A DNA stretch of 46,410 bases from Acidobacteriota bacterium (GTDB lineage: Bacteria; Acidobacteriota; Terriglobia; Terriglobales; Acidobacteriaceae). Of this stretch, positions 18,354-27,774 are shown in pieces. Position numbers and translations under genes: made by a program. The notes under the pieces were generated by a model that saw nothing but the letters and a program-made list of their open reading frames with translations, did not search any database and was not told the DNA's origin. Within the stretch, counting starts at the first letter, position 1. Each line of letters begins with the position of its first letter. The DNA lies in assembly GCA_019351975.1 (NCBI GenBank), contig JABBOG010000031.1, forward strand, positions 1-46,410. The letters are read 5' to 3'.

Positions 18354-19267
18354 AGCATGTAGTGAGCGCGCGGCAGTTTGACGATCCGGAGTTTTTGCTG
18401 TGGCTGTTTGAATCGGCGAACCAGATGGAGCGCGACGATCTTTTTCGGGCGCTGACGGATCCGCTGCGGGGGCGGATTCTGGCGACGCTGTTTTATGAGC
18501 CGAGTACGCGGACGAGGTTTTCGTTTGAGGCGGCGATGCAGAAGCTTGGCGGCGGCGTGCTGACGGCGGAGAATGCGCGTGCGAACTCGTCAGCAACGAA
18601 GGGCGAGACGATCAGCGATACGATTCGCGTGGTGAGCGGGTATGCGGATGCGATTGCGATTCGGCACTACGAGCAGGGAACGGCTGAGGCTGCGGCGAGG
18701 AGTTCGCCGGTGCCGATTATCAATGCGGGGGACGGCGTGGGGGAGCATCCGACGCAGGCGCTGGCGGATGTGTACACGATCAAGAAGGAACTGGGGCGGC
18801 TGAGCGGGCTCCGGGTTGCGCTGGTGGGGGATTTGCTGAACGGGAGGACGATCCATTCGCTGCTGCCGTTGCTGTGCTTGTATCCGGGAGTGACGGTTGA
18901 TTTGATTTCGCCGTGGCAGCTGCGTCTGCCGCTGCGGTATCGCGAGTATCTGATGGCCAAGGGCGTGGCGTTTCACGAGGGCGAGAGGATGGAGGGGGCC
19001 ATCGAGAAGGCGGATGTAGCGTACATTACGCGGGTGCAGGGTGAGAGGTTTGCGTCGCGCGAGGAGTATGAGGCCGTGAAGGACGCGTATGTGGTGGATG
19101 CGGCATTGGCGAACAGGCTGAAACCAGAGGCGATTATCATGCACGCGCTGCCGCGGGTGAACGAGATTTCGCCGGACGTGGACGGGGATGCTCGGGCGGC
19201 TTACTTCAGGCAGGCGAAGAATGGACTTTATATTCGGATGGCGCTGCTGAAGTACCTACTGGCGTAG
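18341..19267 (+). CDS. pyrB: Aspartate carbamoyltransferase catalytic subunit
   Basis: 308 residues. The carbamoyl-phosphate site is [13 protein letters not shown], with [13 protein letters not shown] and [10 protein letters not shown] as further signatures. It condenses carbamoyl phosphate and aspartate, the committed step of pyrimidine synthesis. Last gene of the operon, overlapping pyrC by 13 bases. No pyrI regulatory subunit follows and no carA/carB is in the window, so the enzyme may be unregulated trimers or form a complex with PyrC, as in some bacteria. Confidence 0.95.
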   Translation: MEKLKHVVSARQFDDPEFLLWLFESANQMERDDLFRALTDPLRGRILATLFYEPSTRTRFSFEAAMQKLGGGVLTAENARANSSATKGETISDTIRVVSGYADAIAIRHYEQGTAEAAARSSPVPIINAGDGVGEHPTQALADVYTIKKELGRLSGLRVALVGDLLNGRTIHSLLPLLCLYPGVTVDLISPWQLRLPLRYREYLMAKGVAFHEGERMEGAIEKADVAYITRVQGERFASREEYEAVKDAYVVDAALANRLKPEAIIMHALPRVNEISPDVDGDARAAYFRQAKNGLYIRMALLKYLLA

Positions 19268-19296
19268 GCCGAGAGTTCCACAGGGTATGGAGAAGA

Positions 19297-19373
<77 letters not shown>

Positions 19374-19533
19374 ACGAATGGATTAGAAGTGGTTGGGCTG
19401 CATCGGGAGAACGGGCTGCTCCGGGAAAGAACTTGAGCGGCACAACTCGATAGCCAACTTTGTGATTTTAGCAGAAGTTGGACGCGGCGGAGTGATGCTG
19501 TGAGAATCTGCTGGGTTGTGGGTTGCGTGAGGC

Positions 19534-21330
19534 TTAGTTTTTGGGTGAGCCTGGGTTGGGTGCAGTGGGAGCAGGCGTGCCGGGTCTGGGTTTGGTGGGG
19601 TGGGCTGTGGACGGAGATGAGGCAGCAGGGGGATTGGACGCACCGCTCAGTACGGATTTTGATCCGGTCCTGTAGGATGGCCGCGGGGTTGAGTGCTGGG
19701 GTCCGGTAGAGCGGTTGTTGCCGCCGGGTCTGCCGTAGGCCTGGCCGTGGCGGATGATGGTCTTCTCGTCGAAGGTGTGGGTGTGCAGGTCGTTGAAGGT
19801 TGCGCCTGCGGGGACAAGGGTGTTGGTGACGGTCTTGCCGACGGGTTCGCCGATGCGGAGTTGGATGCGGGATGGGTCGATGCCCTTTTCTTCGGTTAGG
19901 TATTGGCGGGCGTTGAGGGCGCGCTCGGCAGCGGCGTCGGAGGTTTCTTTGGAGCTCATGTTTCCGACGATGACGAGGTTGGCGTCGGAGCGCTGATTGA
20001 GGGTGAGGGCGATGTCGTCGAGGCAGCCTTTGGCTTCGTTGTCGACGCGCGCAGGGCGGCGGAGGTCGCGATTGAAGCTGAGGCTGCAGAGTTGCTGGGT
20101 CTGAGCGATGACGGGGGCTACGGGAGCGGAGATGATGGCTTCGGTTGTGGCTTTGGCGGCCTGGCCGAGATCGTCGACGACGCTGCAGGTGACGGTAACG
20201 GTGCTGGGGCTGAGACCGGCGGTGGAGAGGATGGCGGTGGGGCCTGAGCTGGTGATGACGCCGGCAGTGGTGGTGTAGGAGTACGTGAGGGGCCGGTTTT
20301 GGGGGCTGCTTCCGACGGTGTTGATGGCGATGTCGGTGCCGGAGACGGCGGTGCTGGGGTTGGCGCTGCAGGTGAGGGTGGGGGGCTCGAAGGCGTTGAC
20401 GGTGAAGGGGGCGGAGCAGGAGGCCTGCTGGCGTGCTTTGGGACCCTCCTGCACGTGACCGGTGAGGGTGTAGTGGCCAGGGGCGAGGCCGGTAGTGTCG
20501 ATGGTGGCTTCGGGGCCGGATGCGAGAACCTTGCCTCCGGTGGCGGCCCAGGAGTAGACGGGCTTTTTGCGGGGGTTGAGGTAGAGCGCGTTGGAGGTGA
20601 TGTGAACGGGGTCACCGGGGTAGACGCTGGGAGGTTGAGCGCCGCAACCGAGCATGACGGGGTAAGGCGGCTCGACGTTGCCGAAGCGGGCGACGAAGCC
20701 TGCGGAGAGCTTCAGATTGTCGATCTCACCGAAGCCGCCCTGGGTGCCGGCGGGTAGAAGCAGGGGGCCGTAGACGACCTGCGAGTATTGGTAATCGGCC
20801 TGGATGGGGCGGACGGCGAAGCGGTAGTTGAAGAAGGGAAGGACGTAGTCAACGCCGACGCCGCCGGTGACGCCCCAGCCCCACATGAGGGACTGTGCGG
20901 CGGGACCGTTGGTGCGTTCGCCGCCACCGAGAGCATGGACGAACGGGATGAAGGGGCCGAGCGGAAAGCGGAAGATGGGGCCGGCTTCGGCGGTATAGAT
21001 GAGCTGGCTGCAGGTTTCGCCGGTGCATGCGGGGACGTATTTCGTGTGTTCGGTGGTGCCGGAGAAGTAGCCACCTTCCATCTGAACGCCGAAGAAGCGG
21101 TTGAAGTAGACGGAGACGCTGGCGGTAGCGTTGGGATTGCTGACGCTCTGGTACTGATAGCCATCGATACCGCTGTTGAACGGATGGAAGTAACCGTAGC
21201 CACCGTAGATATCGACGCGCGAGTCAACATGGGTCGTGCCGCCTTTGACTGCCTGGGCCGCGCAGAGCGATGCGGCGGTCGCGGCGAGCAGAACGATGAA
21301 GAGGCGAGCCAATCGAGTCAGGCGTGGCAT
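19534..21330 (-). CDS. Outer-membrane barrel protein with Ig-like repeats and OmpA-like C-terminus
   Basis: 598 residues with a signal peptide (LARLFIVLLAATAASLCAAQA). Residues about 35-220 have alternating aromatic strands (VDIYGGYGYFHPFNSG, YFNRFFGVQMEGGYF, FNYRFAVRPIQADYQYSQ) as in small OmpA/OprF-type barrels. Two short Ig-like segments follow (YPGDPVHITSNAL; CSANPSTAVSGTDI), then about residues 420-530 an OmpA-like domain (CLDDIALTLNQRSDANLVIVGNM, RALNARQYLTEEKGI) that could bind peptidoglycan. The last 60 residues are Pro/Gly/Ser-rich and disordered. Start supported by GGAGG nine bases upstream. Likely structural or porin-like. Confidence 0.78.
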   Translation of the reverse strand: MPRLTRLARLFIVLLAATAASLCAAQAVKGGTTHVDSRVDIYGGYGYFHPFNSGIDGYQYQSVSNPNATASVSVYFNRFFGVQMEGGYFSGTTEHTKYVPACTGETCSQLIYTAEAGPIFRFPLGPFIPFVHALGGGERTNGPAAQSLMWGWGVTGGVGVDYVLPFFNYRFAVRPIQADYQYSQVVYGPLLLPAGTQGGFGEIDNLKLSAGFVARFGNVEPPYPVMLGCGAQPPSVYPGDPVHITSNALYLNPRKKPVYSWAATGGKVLASGPEATIDTTGLAPGHYTLTGHVQEGPKARQQASCSAPFTVNAFEPPTLTCSANPSTAVSGTDIAINTVGSSPQNRPLTYSYTTTAGVITSSGPTAILSTAGLSPSTVTVTCSVVDDLGQAAKATTEAIISAPVAPVIAQTQQLCSLSFNRDLRRPARVDNEAKGCLDDIALTLNQRSDANLVIVGNMSSKETSDAAAERALNARQYLTEEKGIDPSRIQLRIGEPVGKTVTNTLVPAGATFNDLHTHTFDEKTIIRHGQAYGRPGGNNRSTGPQHSTPRPSYRTGSKSVLSGASNPPAASSPSTAHPTKPRPGTPAPTAPNPGSPKN

Positions 21331-21501
21331 TCAGGTGATTCCTCCAGAGGGCTATAGCTGAGGTTCGTCCAGCGGGTGATGCGATTGCGTTGGGGTGATG
21401 CGTGGCCCGGGATGAAGATCGGTTGCGAAGGTACTGGCTTGCTGGTTTTGCGGAATACGGATAAGCTCGTAACATGAAAATCTCTAGCTTACGTATTGCG
21501 C

Positions 21502-21516
21502 GTTGTCAAAGACAAC
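21502..21516. promoter_or_regulatory. 15-base inverted repeat upstream of the cys operon
   Basis: GTTGTC and GACAAC flank AAA in a perfect palindrome. It lies in the 340-base region (21331-21670) between the divergent OmpA-like gene and cysD. That region is much richer in A and T than its surroundings, especially 21550-21600, and holds no other gene. Its place 155 bases before cysD fits an operator for a sulfur- or cysteine-responsive regulator; the regulator is unknown. Confidence 0.35.
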
Positions 21517-21670
21517 TTGGAATTCGTTAAGAGAGTGCGCAAGAATCCCATCTTGTTCGCAAACAAACTTCAAAACTAAAACTTTCCGATTCCTTGATAG
21601 TACCCGATGTGTATTCGTCGGGCATTAACAGGGCGGTTACTGGCACTGAGGGGCCTCAAGGAGACATTCG

Positions 21671-22615
21671 ATGGTGGTAGAAGGCATAGCCGGAGGGAAC
21701 ATAGCGAGGCTGAGTGGGCAGCGGCTGAATCATTTGCAGGCATTAGAGGCGGAGAGTCTTTATATTCTGCGGGAGGCGGTGGCGGAGTTTGCGCGGCCGG
21801 TGATGCTGTACTCGATTGGCAAGGATTCGAGCGTGATGCTGCGGCTGGCGCAGAAGGCGTTTTATCCGGGCAAGATTCCGTTTCCGCTGCTGCATGTGGA
21901 TACGAGCTACAAGTTTCCGGAGATGATCGCGTTCCGGGATGCGTATGTGAAGGAGATTGGGGCGGACCTGATTGTGCATCGCAACGAAGAAGCGATTGCA
22001 GATGGCGCGAGCCCGTGGAAGCTGGGGACGCAGAACTGCTGTGGAGCGTTGAAGACGCGCAGTTTGCTGGATGGGCTGGAGGAGGGTGGGTTCGATGCAG
22101 CGTTCGGGGGCGCGCGAAGGGATGAGGAGAAGAGCCGGGCGAAGGAGCGGGTGTATAGCTTTCGGGATGCGGCGGGGCAGTGGGACCCGAAGAACCAGCG
22201 GCCGGAGTTGTGGAGTTTGTACAACGCGCGCCTGCGCAAGGGGGAGAGCATACGTGTGTTTCCGCTGTCGAATTGGACGGAGCTGGATATCTGGCTGTAC
22301 CTGTATGCGGAGCAGATACCGATTGTGCCGTTGTACTTTGCCGAAGAGCGGCTGGTGGTCGTGCGGGGCGGGACGATCACGCTGGTGCATGAGGGGACGC
22401 GACTGCTGCCGGGTGAAGCGCCAAGGATGATGAAGGTGAGGATGCGTTCGCTGGGATGCGCGCCGTGCACGGGAGCGATCCAGAGCGAGGCGGAGACGCT
22501 GCCGCAGATTATTGAAGAGTTGATTGGGTTCCGGCGCAGTGAACGCGAGGGACGAGCGATCGATCACGACGAAGAAGGCTCGATGGAGCTGAAGAAGCGG
22601 GAGGGATATTTCTAA
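21671..22615 (+). CDS. cysD: Sulfate adenylyltransferase subunit 2
   Basis: 314 residues, ATG seven bases after AAGGAG. An N-type ATP pyrophosphatase: the PP-loop is [16 protein letters not shown], with [13 protein letters not shown] and [16 protein letters not shown] as family signatures, and [16 protein letters not shown] near the end. With GTPase subunit CysN it activates sulfate to adenylylsulfate (APS) in the cytoplasm. First gene of cysD-cysN-cysH; its TAA shares one base with the cysN ATG. Confidence 0.96.
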   Translation: MVVEGIAGGNIARLSGQRLNHLQALEAESLYILREAVAEFARPVMLYSIGKDSSVMLRLAQKAFYPGKIPFPLLHVDTSYKFPEMIAFRDAYVKEIGADLIVHRNEEAIADGASPWKLGTQNCCGALKTRSLLDGLEEGGFDAAFGGARRDEEKSRAKERVYSFRDAAGQWDPKNQRPELWSLYNARLRKGESIRVFPLSNWTELDIWLYLYAEQIPIVPLYFAEERLVVVRGGTITLVHEGTRLLPGEAPRMMKVRMRSLGCAPCTGAIQSEAETLPQIIEELIGFRRSEREGRAIDHDEEGSMELKKREGYF

Positions 22616-24270
22616 TGAGTGCGAGTGCTGCGGTATGGGATGTTGCGCGGGAGAGAAGTTTTCGGGCGTTTCTGGATGATCATCTGGAGCAGGAGATGCT
22701 GCGGTTTACGACGGCGGGCAGTGTCGATGACGGGAAGAGCACGCTGATTGGGCGGCTGCTGCATGATACGAAGAGCGTGTATGAAGACCAGCTTGCGACG
22801 ATACGCGCGAGCCGCGTGAACCGGTCAGGCGGAGCTATTGATTTATCGCTGCTGACGGACGGTCTGAAGGCGGAGCGGGAGCAGGGGATCACGATCGATG
22901 TGGCGTACCGCTACTTTTCGACAGCGAAACGCAAGTTCATTATTGCGGATACGCCGGGGCATGAGCAGTACACGCGCAATATGGCTACGGGAGCGTCGAC
23001 GGCGGATGTGGCGATTGTGCTGATCGATGCGAAGGCGTTTCAGCGTGCGGGCGAGTTGCTGCCGCAGTCGCGGAGGCACACGTATATCGCGAGCCTGTTG
23101 CGGATTCCGCATGTGGTTGCAGCGGTGAACAAGATGGACCTGGTGGGATATGGGGAGGCGATGTTTGAGCAGATCGCTGTGGAGTTTATGGCGCTGGCGA
23201 AGCATTTGAACCTGAAGAGCGTTGCAGTGATTCCGGTGAGCGCGCTGGCGGGGGACAACGTGGTGGAGCGCAGCGAGGCGATGGGCTGGTATCGCGGACC
23301 GACGCTGCTGGAGTATCTGGAGACGGTGCCGCTGGCGCTGGCGGAGGCTGCAGCGGGGCCGCTGCGGTTTCCGGTGCAGTTGGTGGTGCGGCCGGATGCG
23401 GCGTTCCGTGGATTTGCGGGACGCGTGGAGCGCGGCGAGGTGCGGCCGGGGATGCGCGTGAAGGCGTTGCCGAGTGGTCGGACGACAGCGGTGAAGCGAG
23501 TCATTACGTATGACGGCGAGTTGCAGGCTGCGAGCTTTCCGAGCAGTGTGACGCTGGAGTTGGCGGATGAGATCGACCTGAGCCGCGGCGAGATGCTGGT
23601 GGAGGAGAACCAAGCGGCGCCGCACGCGAGCACAGGCTTCCGTGCGATGGTGGTGTGGATGCACGAGGAGCCGCTGCAGGAAGGGCGAACGTATCTGGCG
23701 AAGCATACGACACGGACGGTGCGCGCGACGGTGCGCAGCATCTGCTACGGCGTGAATATCCAGAGCGCGCAGCACCGCGATGCAGTTGCAGTGCAGATGA
23801 ATGAGATTGCGGAGGTGGAGTTTGAGACGAACCTGCCGCTGTTCTTCGATACGTATGCCGAGAACCGAGAGATGGGAGCCGTGATCCTGATCGATGCGGT
23901 GACAAACGCGACGGTGGGTGCGGCGATGATCGTGGAGGCTGTGTCGCGGGAGGACGCCGCTGAAGGTGCAAGACATGGAGGCTTTGTCTGGTTGCGCGGC
24001 CAAAGCAACGAGGTGTACAGGGTTTGCGAGAGGTTGCGAGCGCTGGGGTTGGCGGCGGTGGTGGTAGATGATCCGATGATTGAGGAGGCTGCGCTTGGCG
24101 CGGTGGTTCGAGCGCTGCGGTTGGCGAATGTAATTGCGGTTTCGGCACGGCCGGAGCTGATGGCATCGACGATTGACGGAGTGAAGGAGGCTGCGGAAGG
24201 GAATTATTTTGCGGCGGTGGATGAGGTAGAGGCATGGGCGAAGGGTTTGAGTGGAAGGAGCGGACGGTGA
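22615..24270 (+). CDS. cysN: Sulfate adenylyltransferase subunit 1 with vestigial APS kinase domain
   Basis: 551 residues. An EF-Tu-like GTPase: G1 GSVDDGKST, G3 DTPGHEQYT and G4 NKMD are intact, so GTP hydrolysis to drive APS synthesis with CysD is expected. Two beta-barrel domains follow to about residue 430. From residue 455 on, a 97-residue tail begins GGFVWLRGQSNEVYRV, aligning with the start of APS kinase CysC (VWLTGLSGAGKST), but the phosphate-binding loop is lost and the domain is about half length. Fused CysN-CysC proteins are known; here the kinase part looks dead, which fits the APS-type CysH next door. Confidence 0.93.
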   Translation: MSASAAVWDVARERSFRAFLDDHLEQEMLRFTTAGSVDDGKSTLIGRLLHDTKSVYEDQLATIRASRVNRSGGAIDLSLLTDGLKAEREQGITIDVAYRYFSTAKRKFIIADTPGHEQYTRNMATGASTADVAIVLIDAKAFQRAGELLPQSRRHTYIASLLRIPHVVAAVNKMDLVGYGEAMFEQIAVEFMALAKHLNLKSVAVIPVSALAGDNVVERSEAMGWYRGPTLLEYLETVPLALAEAAAGPLRFPVQLVVRPDAAFRGFAGRVERGEVRPGMRVKALPSGRTTAVKRVITYDGELQAASFPSSVTLELADEIDLSRGEMLVEENQAAPHASTGFRAMVVWMHEEPLQEGRTYLAKHTTRTVRATVRSICYGVNIQSAQHRDAVAVQMNEIAEVEFETNLPLFFDTYAENREMGAVILIDAVTNATVGAAMIVEAVSREDAAEGARHGGFVWLRGQSNEVYRVCERLRALGLAAVVVDDPMIEEAALGAVVRALRLANVIAVSARPELMASTIDGVKEAAEGNYFAAVDEVEAWAKGLSGRSGR

Positions 24271-24971
24271 GAGAGACGGGAGTGGAGTTGACTGCGGATG
24301 GCGCCGAGGCTCTATCGGCGATGGAGATTATTGCGGAGGTTGTGCGCGGGGCTTCGGGAGCGGAGATTTGTTTGACCAGCAGCTTCCAGATGGAGGATAT
24401 GGTGGTGCTACATATGTTGCGCCAGCATTTGCCGCAGGTTCCGGTGATTTTCCTGGAGACCGGATATCACTTTGCGGAGCTGATTTCGTATCGCGACCGG
24501 ATGGTGGAGGAGTGGGGGTTGAATCTTGTGAATGCGTTGCCGGTGACGACGTTGGAGGAGCATGAGCGTGCGTTTGGACTGCTGCATGTGGTGGAACCGG
24601 GGAGATGCTGCGCGATACGGAAGGTCGAGCCGCTGATGCGTTCGCTTGAACCGTTTACGTGGTGGTTTACCGGGTTGCGGCGGGAGCAGTCGCCGACACG
24701 CGCGGGGCTGAAGAAGATTGAGGACCATCGACTGCCTTCGGGAACGATGATGAAGAAGGTGAGCGTGCTGGCGGACTGGGGCTGGGAGCGTGTGGAGACG
24801 TATGCGCGTGCGCATGAGATACCGAGGCTGGAGCTCTACGATCGTGGATACACGAGCATTGGATGTGAGCCGTGTACGGCGATTCCCGAGGCTGGAGCGG
24901 ATGCGAGAAGCGGGCGGTGGGGTGGGAAAAAGTTGGAGTGCGGCATTCATACCTTCAGCGAGAAGGCGTAG
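24267..24971 (+). CDS. cysH: Adenylylsulfate (APS) reductase, thioredoxin-dependent
   Basis: 234 residues from a GTG at 24267, six bases after AAGGAG (24255-24260) and overlapping the cysN stop as GTGA; an ATG at 24234 in frame gives 245 residues and is the alternative. Numbering from that ATG, the Cys pairs CC (125-126, RCCAIRK) and CxxC (211-214, GCEPCTA) are the [4Fe-4S] ligands that mark APS reductases, absent from PAPS reductases. ECGIHTF at the end carries the catalytic Cys. It reduces APS to sulfite with thioredoxin electrons. Confidence 0.93.
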   Translation: MRETGVELTADGAEALSAMEIIAEVVRGASGAEICLTSSFQMEDMVVLHMLRQHLPQVPVIFLETGYHFAELISYRDRMVEEWGLNLVNALPVTTLEEHERAFGLLHVVEPGRCCAIRKVEPLMRSLEPFTWWFTGLRREQSPTRAGLKKIEDHRLPSGTMMKKVSVLADWGWERVETYARAHEIPRLELYDRGYTSIGCEPCTAIPEAGADARSGRWGGKKLECGIHTFSEKA

Positions 24972-25006
24972 ATGAGGATTAGGATTTATAGAGGGGTTCG
25001 AACCGG

Positions 25007-26065
25007 ATGATGCGCGAGCGGCGCAAGATTGTGGAGATGTGGCGGCGCGGGGTAGCAAGAGCGCTGGTGACGCTGGTGCGCGTGGAGGGGTCGAGCTATC
25101 GGCGCACGGGAGCGCGGCTGCTGGTGGGGTCGGACGGATCGTATGCGGGAGCGATCTCGGGAGGGTGCCTGGAGGCAGAGGTGTTGCGAAAGGCGCAGTG
25201 GATGACGCGATCGGGTGCTGTGGTGGAGCGGTATTCCACGTTGTTCGACGATACGGCGGAGATTCCGTATGGTCTGGGGTGCGGGGGAACGGTGGACCTG
25301 CTGATCGAACCTGTGGGTACGGCGGTGTTCGAAGCATTGATGGAGGCGATGGAGGCGAGTCTGCGGGGGGAGGCTCGGCGGGTGGTGACGCGATTGCCGG
25401 ATGGAGACGTTGGCTTGCAACGGACGGTTTTGGATGAACACGGAAGGGTGCTGTTCGGCGAGCGTGCTGCTTCGGATGCCAGCTTTGACGAGTGGCTGGA
25501 TGCACCGCAGCGACTGATTTTGTTTGGTGCGGGGGATGATGCGCAGCCGATGGTGAAGATGGCTGGTCTGATGGGATGGAACGCGACGGTTGTGGACGGG
25601 CGGCCGCAGTGGGGGCGGACGGAGAGGTTTCCGGAGGCTGCACGGGTGATGGTTGGGGATTCTTTTGACTCTGTGAAGATGCTTGCCATCAGTGAGCACG
25701 ATGCGGTGGTTGTGATGACGCACAGCTATGAGCAGGACCGGATGTGGCTTGCCGGGGTGATGCCATGTGCGCCGCGATATCTGGGGCTGCTGGGTGCGAG
25801 ACACCGCAGTGCGCTGTTGGTGCGTGAGGTTGCGGTGCGGCTGGGGTGGAGCGTGGAGCGGGCCTGCAGCGGATTGTTTGCGCCGGTTGGACTGGATCTA
25901 GGTGGCGACGGCGCAGAGGCGATTGCGCTGGCGGTGATTGCAGAGGTGCAAGCTTGCATTGAGGGGAAGCTTGGGATTTCAAGGCGCATGACGGCGGAGA
26001 TGGTGGAGGAGCAGGTTGCGTTGGGCGGGGCTGCGCGCTATTTGCAGGGGCAGTGTGCGCTGTGA
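25007..26065 (+). CDS. XdhC/CoxI-family protein
   Basis: 352 residues. The N-terminal XdhC domain has TLVRVEGSSYRRTGARLLV and GAISGGCLEAEV; the C-terminal Rossmann domain has LILFGAGDDAQPMVKMAGLMGW and YLGLLGARHR. Family members insert or sulfurate the molybdenum cofactor of xanthine-dehydrogenase-type hydroxylases. It overlaps a mocA-like cytidylyltransferase gene, the usual partner, but no molybdenum hydroxylase gene is in the window, so the client enzyme must be elsewhere. It begins 35 bases after cysH and could be read with it. Confidence 0.88.
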   Translation: MMRERRKIVEMWRRGVARALVTLVRVEGSSYRRTGARLLVGSDGSYAGAISGGCLEAEVLRKAQWMTRSGAVVERYSTLFDDTAEIPYGLGCGGTVDLLIEPVGTAVFEALMEAMEASLRGEARRVVTRLPDGDVGLQRTVLDEHGRVLFGERAASDASFDEWLDAPQRLILFGAGDDAQPMVKMAGLMGWNATVVDGRPQWGRTERFPEAARVMVGDSFDSVKMLAISEHDAVVVMTHSYEQDRMWLAGVMPCAPRYLGLLGARHRSALLVREVAVRLGWSVERACSGLFAPVGLDLGGDGAEAIALAVIAEVQACIEGKLGISRRMTAEMVEEQVALGGAARYLQGQCAL

Positions 26066-26625
26066 GCGTAGCGGCGGTGGTGCTGGCTGCGGGTGGGTCA
26101 CGGCGACTGGGACGGCCTAAGCAGTATGTGGTGCTTGGCGGCGAGACACTGCTGGAGCGAGCTGTCCGTGTGGCTTCGGAAGCAGGGTTGAAGCCGTTGA
26201 TCGTGGTGGTCGCAGCAGATGCCGAGGAAGCGGCGTGGCTCCGCGAACGAGGTTGCGTGGTGGTGGCCAATGCGCAGGCGAACGAAGGGTTGGCGGCGTC
26301 GATACGCTGTGGTGTGGATCGGGCGGGGGCGTCAGGTGCGGAGGGCGCGGTGCTGATGACGTGTGATCAGGTGGGATTGCGGGTGGAGCATCTGCGGGCA
26401 TTGTGCCGGGATGTCGCGCGGGTTAGAGGCTCATTTTATGCGGGAAAGACGGGGGTTCCTGCGTACTTTCCTGCCTCCAGCTTTGGGGAGCTTTTGAAGC
26501 TACGAGGCGAAGTGGGAGCGCGCGATTTGCTGCGAGGTGCGGAGAGTGTTGTGGACGAGGCGTTGTCGCTGGATATCGACACAGAGGCGGATTTGGAGCT
26601 GGCGAGACGACTTCTCGTGGGATGA
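26062..26625 (+). CDS. mocA: MobA-like nucleotidyltransferase (MocA type)
   Basis: 187 residues if the GTG at 26062 is used, which overlaps the xdhC-type stop as GTGA with AGGGG upstream; an in-frame GTG at 26053 is possible. The nucleotide-binding signature AAVVLAAGGSRRLGRPKQ is at the N-terminus, LMTCDQVG holds the metal-binding Asp, and DIDTEADLELARRLL ends it. MocA adds CMP to the molybdenum cofactor to make the dinucleotide used by xanthine-dehydrogenase-type enzymes. Assignment as MocA rather than another relative rests on the neighbour. Confidence 0.82.
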   Translation: MSVAAVVLAAGGSRRLGRPKQYVVLGGETLLERAVRVASEAGLKPLIVVVAADAEEAAWLRERGCVVVANAQANEGLAASIRCGVDRAGASGAEGAVLMTCDQVGLRVEHLRALCRDVARVRGSFYAGKTGVPAYFPASSFGELLKLRGEVGARDLLRGAESVVDEALSLDIDTEADLELARRLLVG

Positions 26626-26636
26626 GGAGGCTGACA

Positions 26637-26667
26637 AAGGCCACAGCCGATGATGCGCTGTGGCCTT
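26637..26667. terminator. Hairpin between convergent mocA and barrel-protein gene
   Basis: AAGGCCACAGC (26637-26647) pairs perfectly with GCTGTGGCCTT (26657-26667) around a nine-base loop. There is no long T run. It lies between two converging genes and is symmetric enough to work both ways. Confidence 0.65.
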
Positions 26668-26685
26668 AGGCGAGTACGTTTCGTA

Positions 26686-27525
26686 CTATTTGCGTTTGCC
26701 CATGCGGTAGACAACGCCCATGGAGATGGAGAAGAACTCGCGCGTCCCTGTTCCGAGGTGCTCGAAGGTCAAGTCAGGTTGAAGGCGCACGGCGATTTTG
26801 GCGCTTTCGTTGAAGTCGAAGCTTGTGCCAAGGAAGCCGTACGGTGCGATGTGGTCACAATAGAGACCGAGATTTCCCTGCTGGCCGACTGACTGGGTCG
26901 GACATGCGGAGACCGGGCTTCCACCGGGATAATGATTGATCGCATAGGTGGAGTCTTCGTAGATGCCGCCAGCGAAGGCATGTACGCCGAGAGCGACGTA
27001 GCGGTCTTTGGGGCCGCGAACCTGAATACCACCTGCGGCTGTGCTGTCCATGATTACAACGCGGTTATAAAACTGGCTGATGACGGGAGTTGTTCCGGCA
27101 CCAAAACGGCCGTCCGCAGCGACGCCGAAGCGACGGTTGAGCCAATACGTTCCCATGGCTTCAGCACCGCCCATGTTAAAGCGCACAGGGGTATTTTGAC
27201 CAGCCTGACCGTTCATGAACAGGAGACCGCCATAGACTTCCCAGCGATTGTCGTACTTCGGGCCGGTGTACGGAGCCAGAGCGGCGGCAGTAGCTTTCGA
27301 TAAGGCAACGGTTCCGGGTGCAGCCGTGGTTGGTTTGGTCTGGTTGCTGCTGGACTGTGAGTCCGGAGTTGTGGGGGACTGGCCTTGATCCTGGCCGTGG
27401 GCTGAGACGGAGCCGAGGGAGGCAGCGCACAGAACGATGGCGAATGCGACCGTCAAACGTGATCTGGTTGCACAAGTCACTGCGGCGGTGGCGGAGATTA
27501 AAGTTTTCTTGATCGGTTGCAGCAT
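26686..27525 (-). CDS. Outer-membrane beta-barrel protein
   Basis: 279 residues from the ATG at 27525 (MLQPIKKTL); the frame is open 75 bases further up but the longer start has no better ribosome binding site. A signal peptide (RLTVAFAIVLCAASLGSVSAHG) is followed by a Gln/Ser/Thr/Pro linker and about eight amphipathic strands (WEVYGGLLFMNG, VRFNMGGAEAMGTYWLNRRFGVAAD, AKIAVRLQPDLTFEHLG) ending in GVVYRMGKRK. Two Cys near SACPTQ and LYCDH may pair. It resembles OmpA/OmpW-size barrels; ligand unknown. Confidence 0.72.
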   Translation of the reverse strand: MLQPIKKTLISATAAVTCATRSRLTVAFAIVLCAASLGSVSAHGQDQGQSPTTPDSQSSSNQTKPTTAAPGTVALSKATAAALAPYTGPKYDNRWEVYGGLLFMNGQAGQNTPVRFNMGGAEAMGTYWLNRRFGVAADGRFGAGTTPVISQFYNRVVIMDSTAAGGIQVRGPKDRYVALGVHAFAGGIYEDSTYAINHYPGGSPVSACPTQSVGQQGNLGLYCDHIAPYGFLGTSFDFNESAKIAVRLQPDLTFEHLGTGTREFFSISMGVVYRMGKRK

Positions 27526-27774
27526 CTTCCTCGTAGGCGGGCTCAAGCGAGCAGCGCGGTGTGGTCTGTTTGTGCGCACCATCGCGGAGCGTCTCTCCAA
27601 GGATATACCGGCGAGCGCACCTGCGATGCTCCGAGAGTGGGTTTTGCATCCAAATCGTCGTTACGTGCGTATTCTAGTGGCTGGCACAGTTATGCGACCG
27701 GACATTCGGCGTGGATCGTGCGACAATGGATGCGTCGCGGTCATGCGTAGCTGGACGGCAGTAGGGAGATTTTT

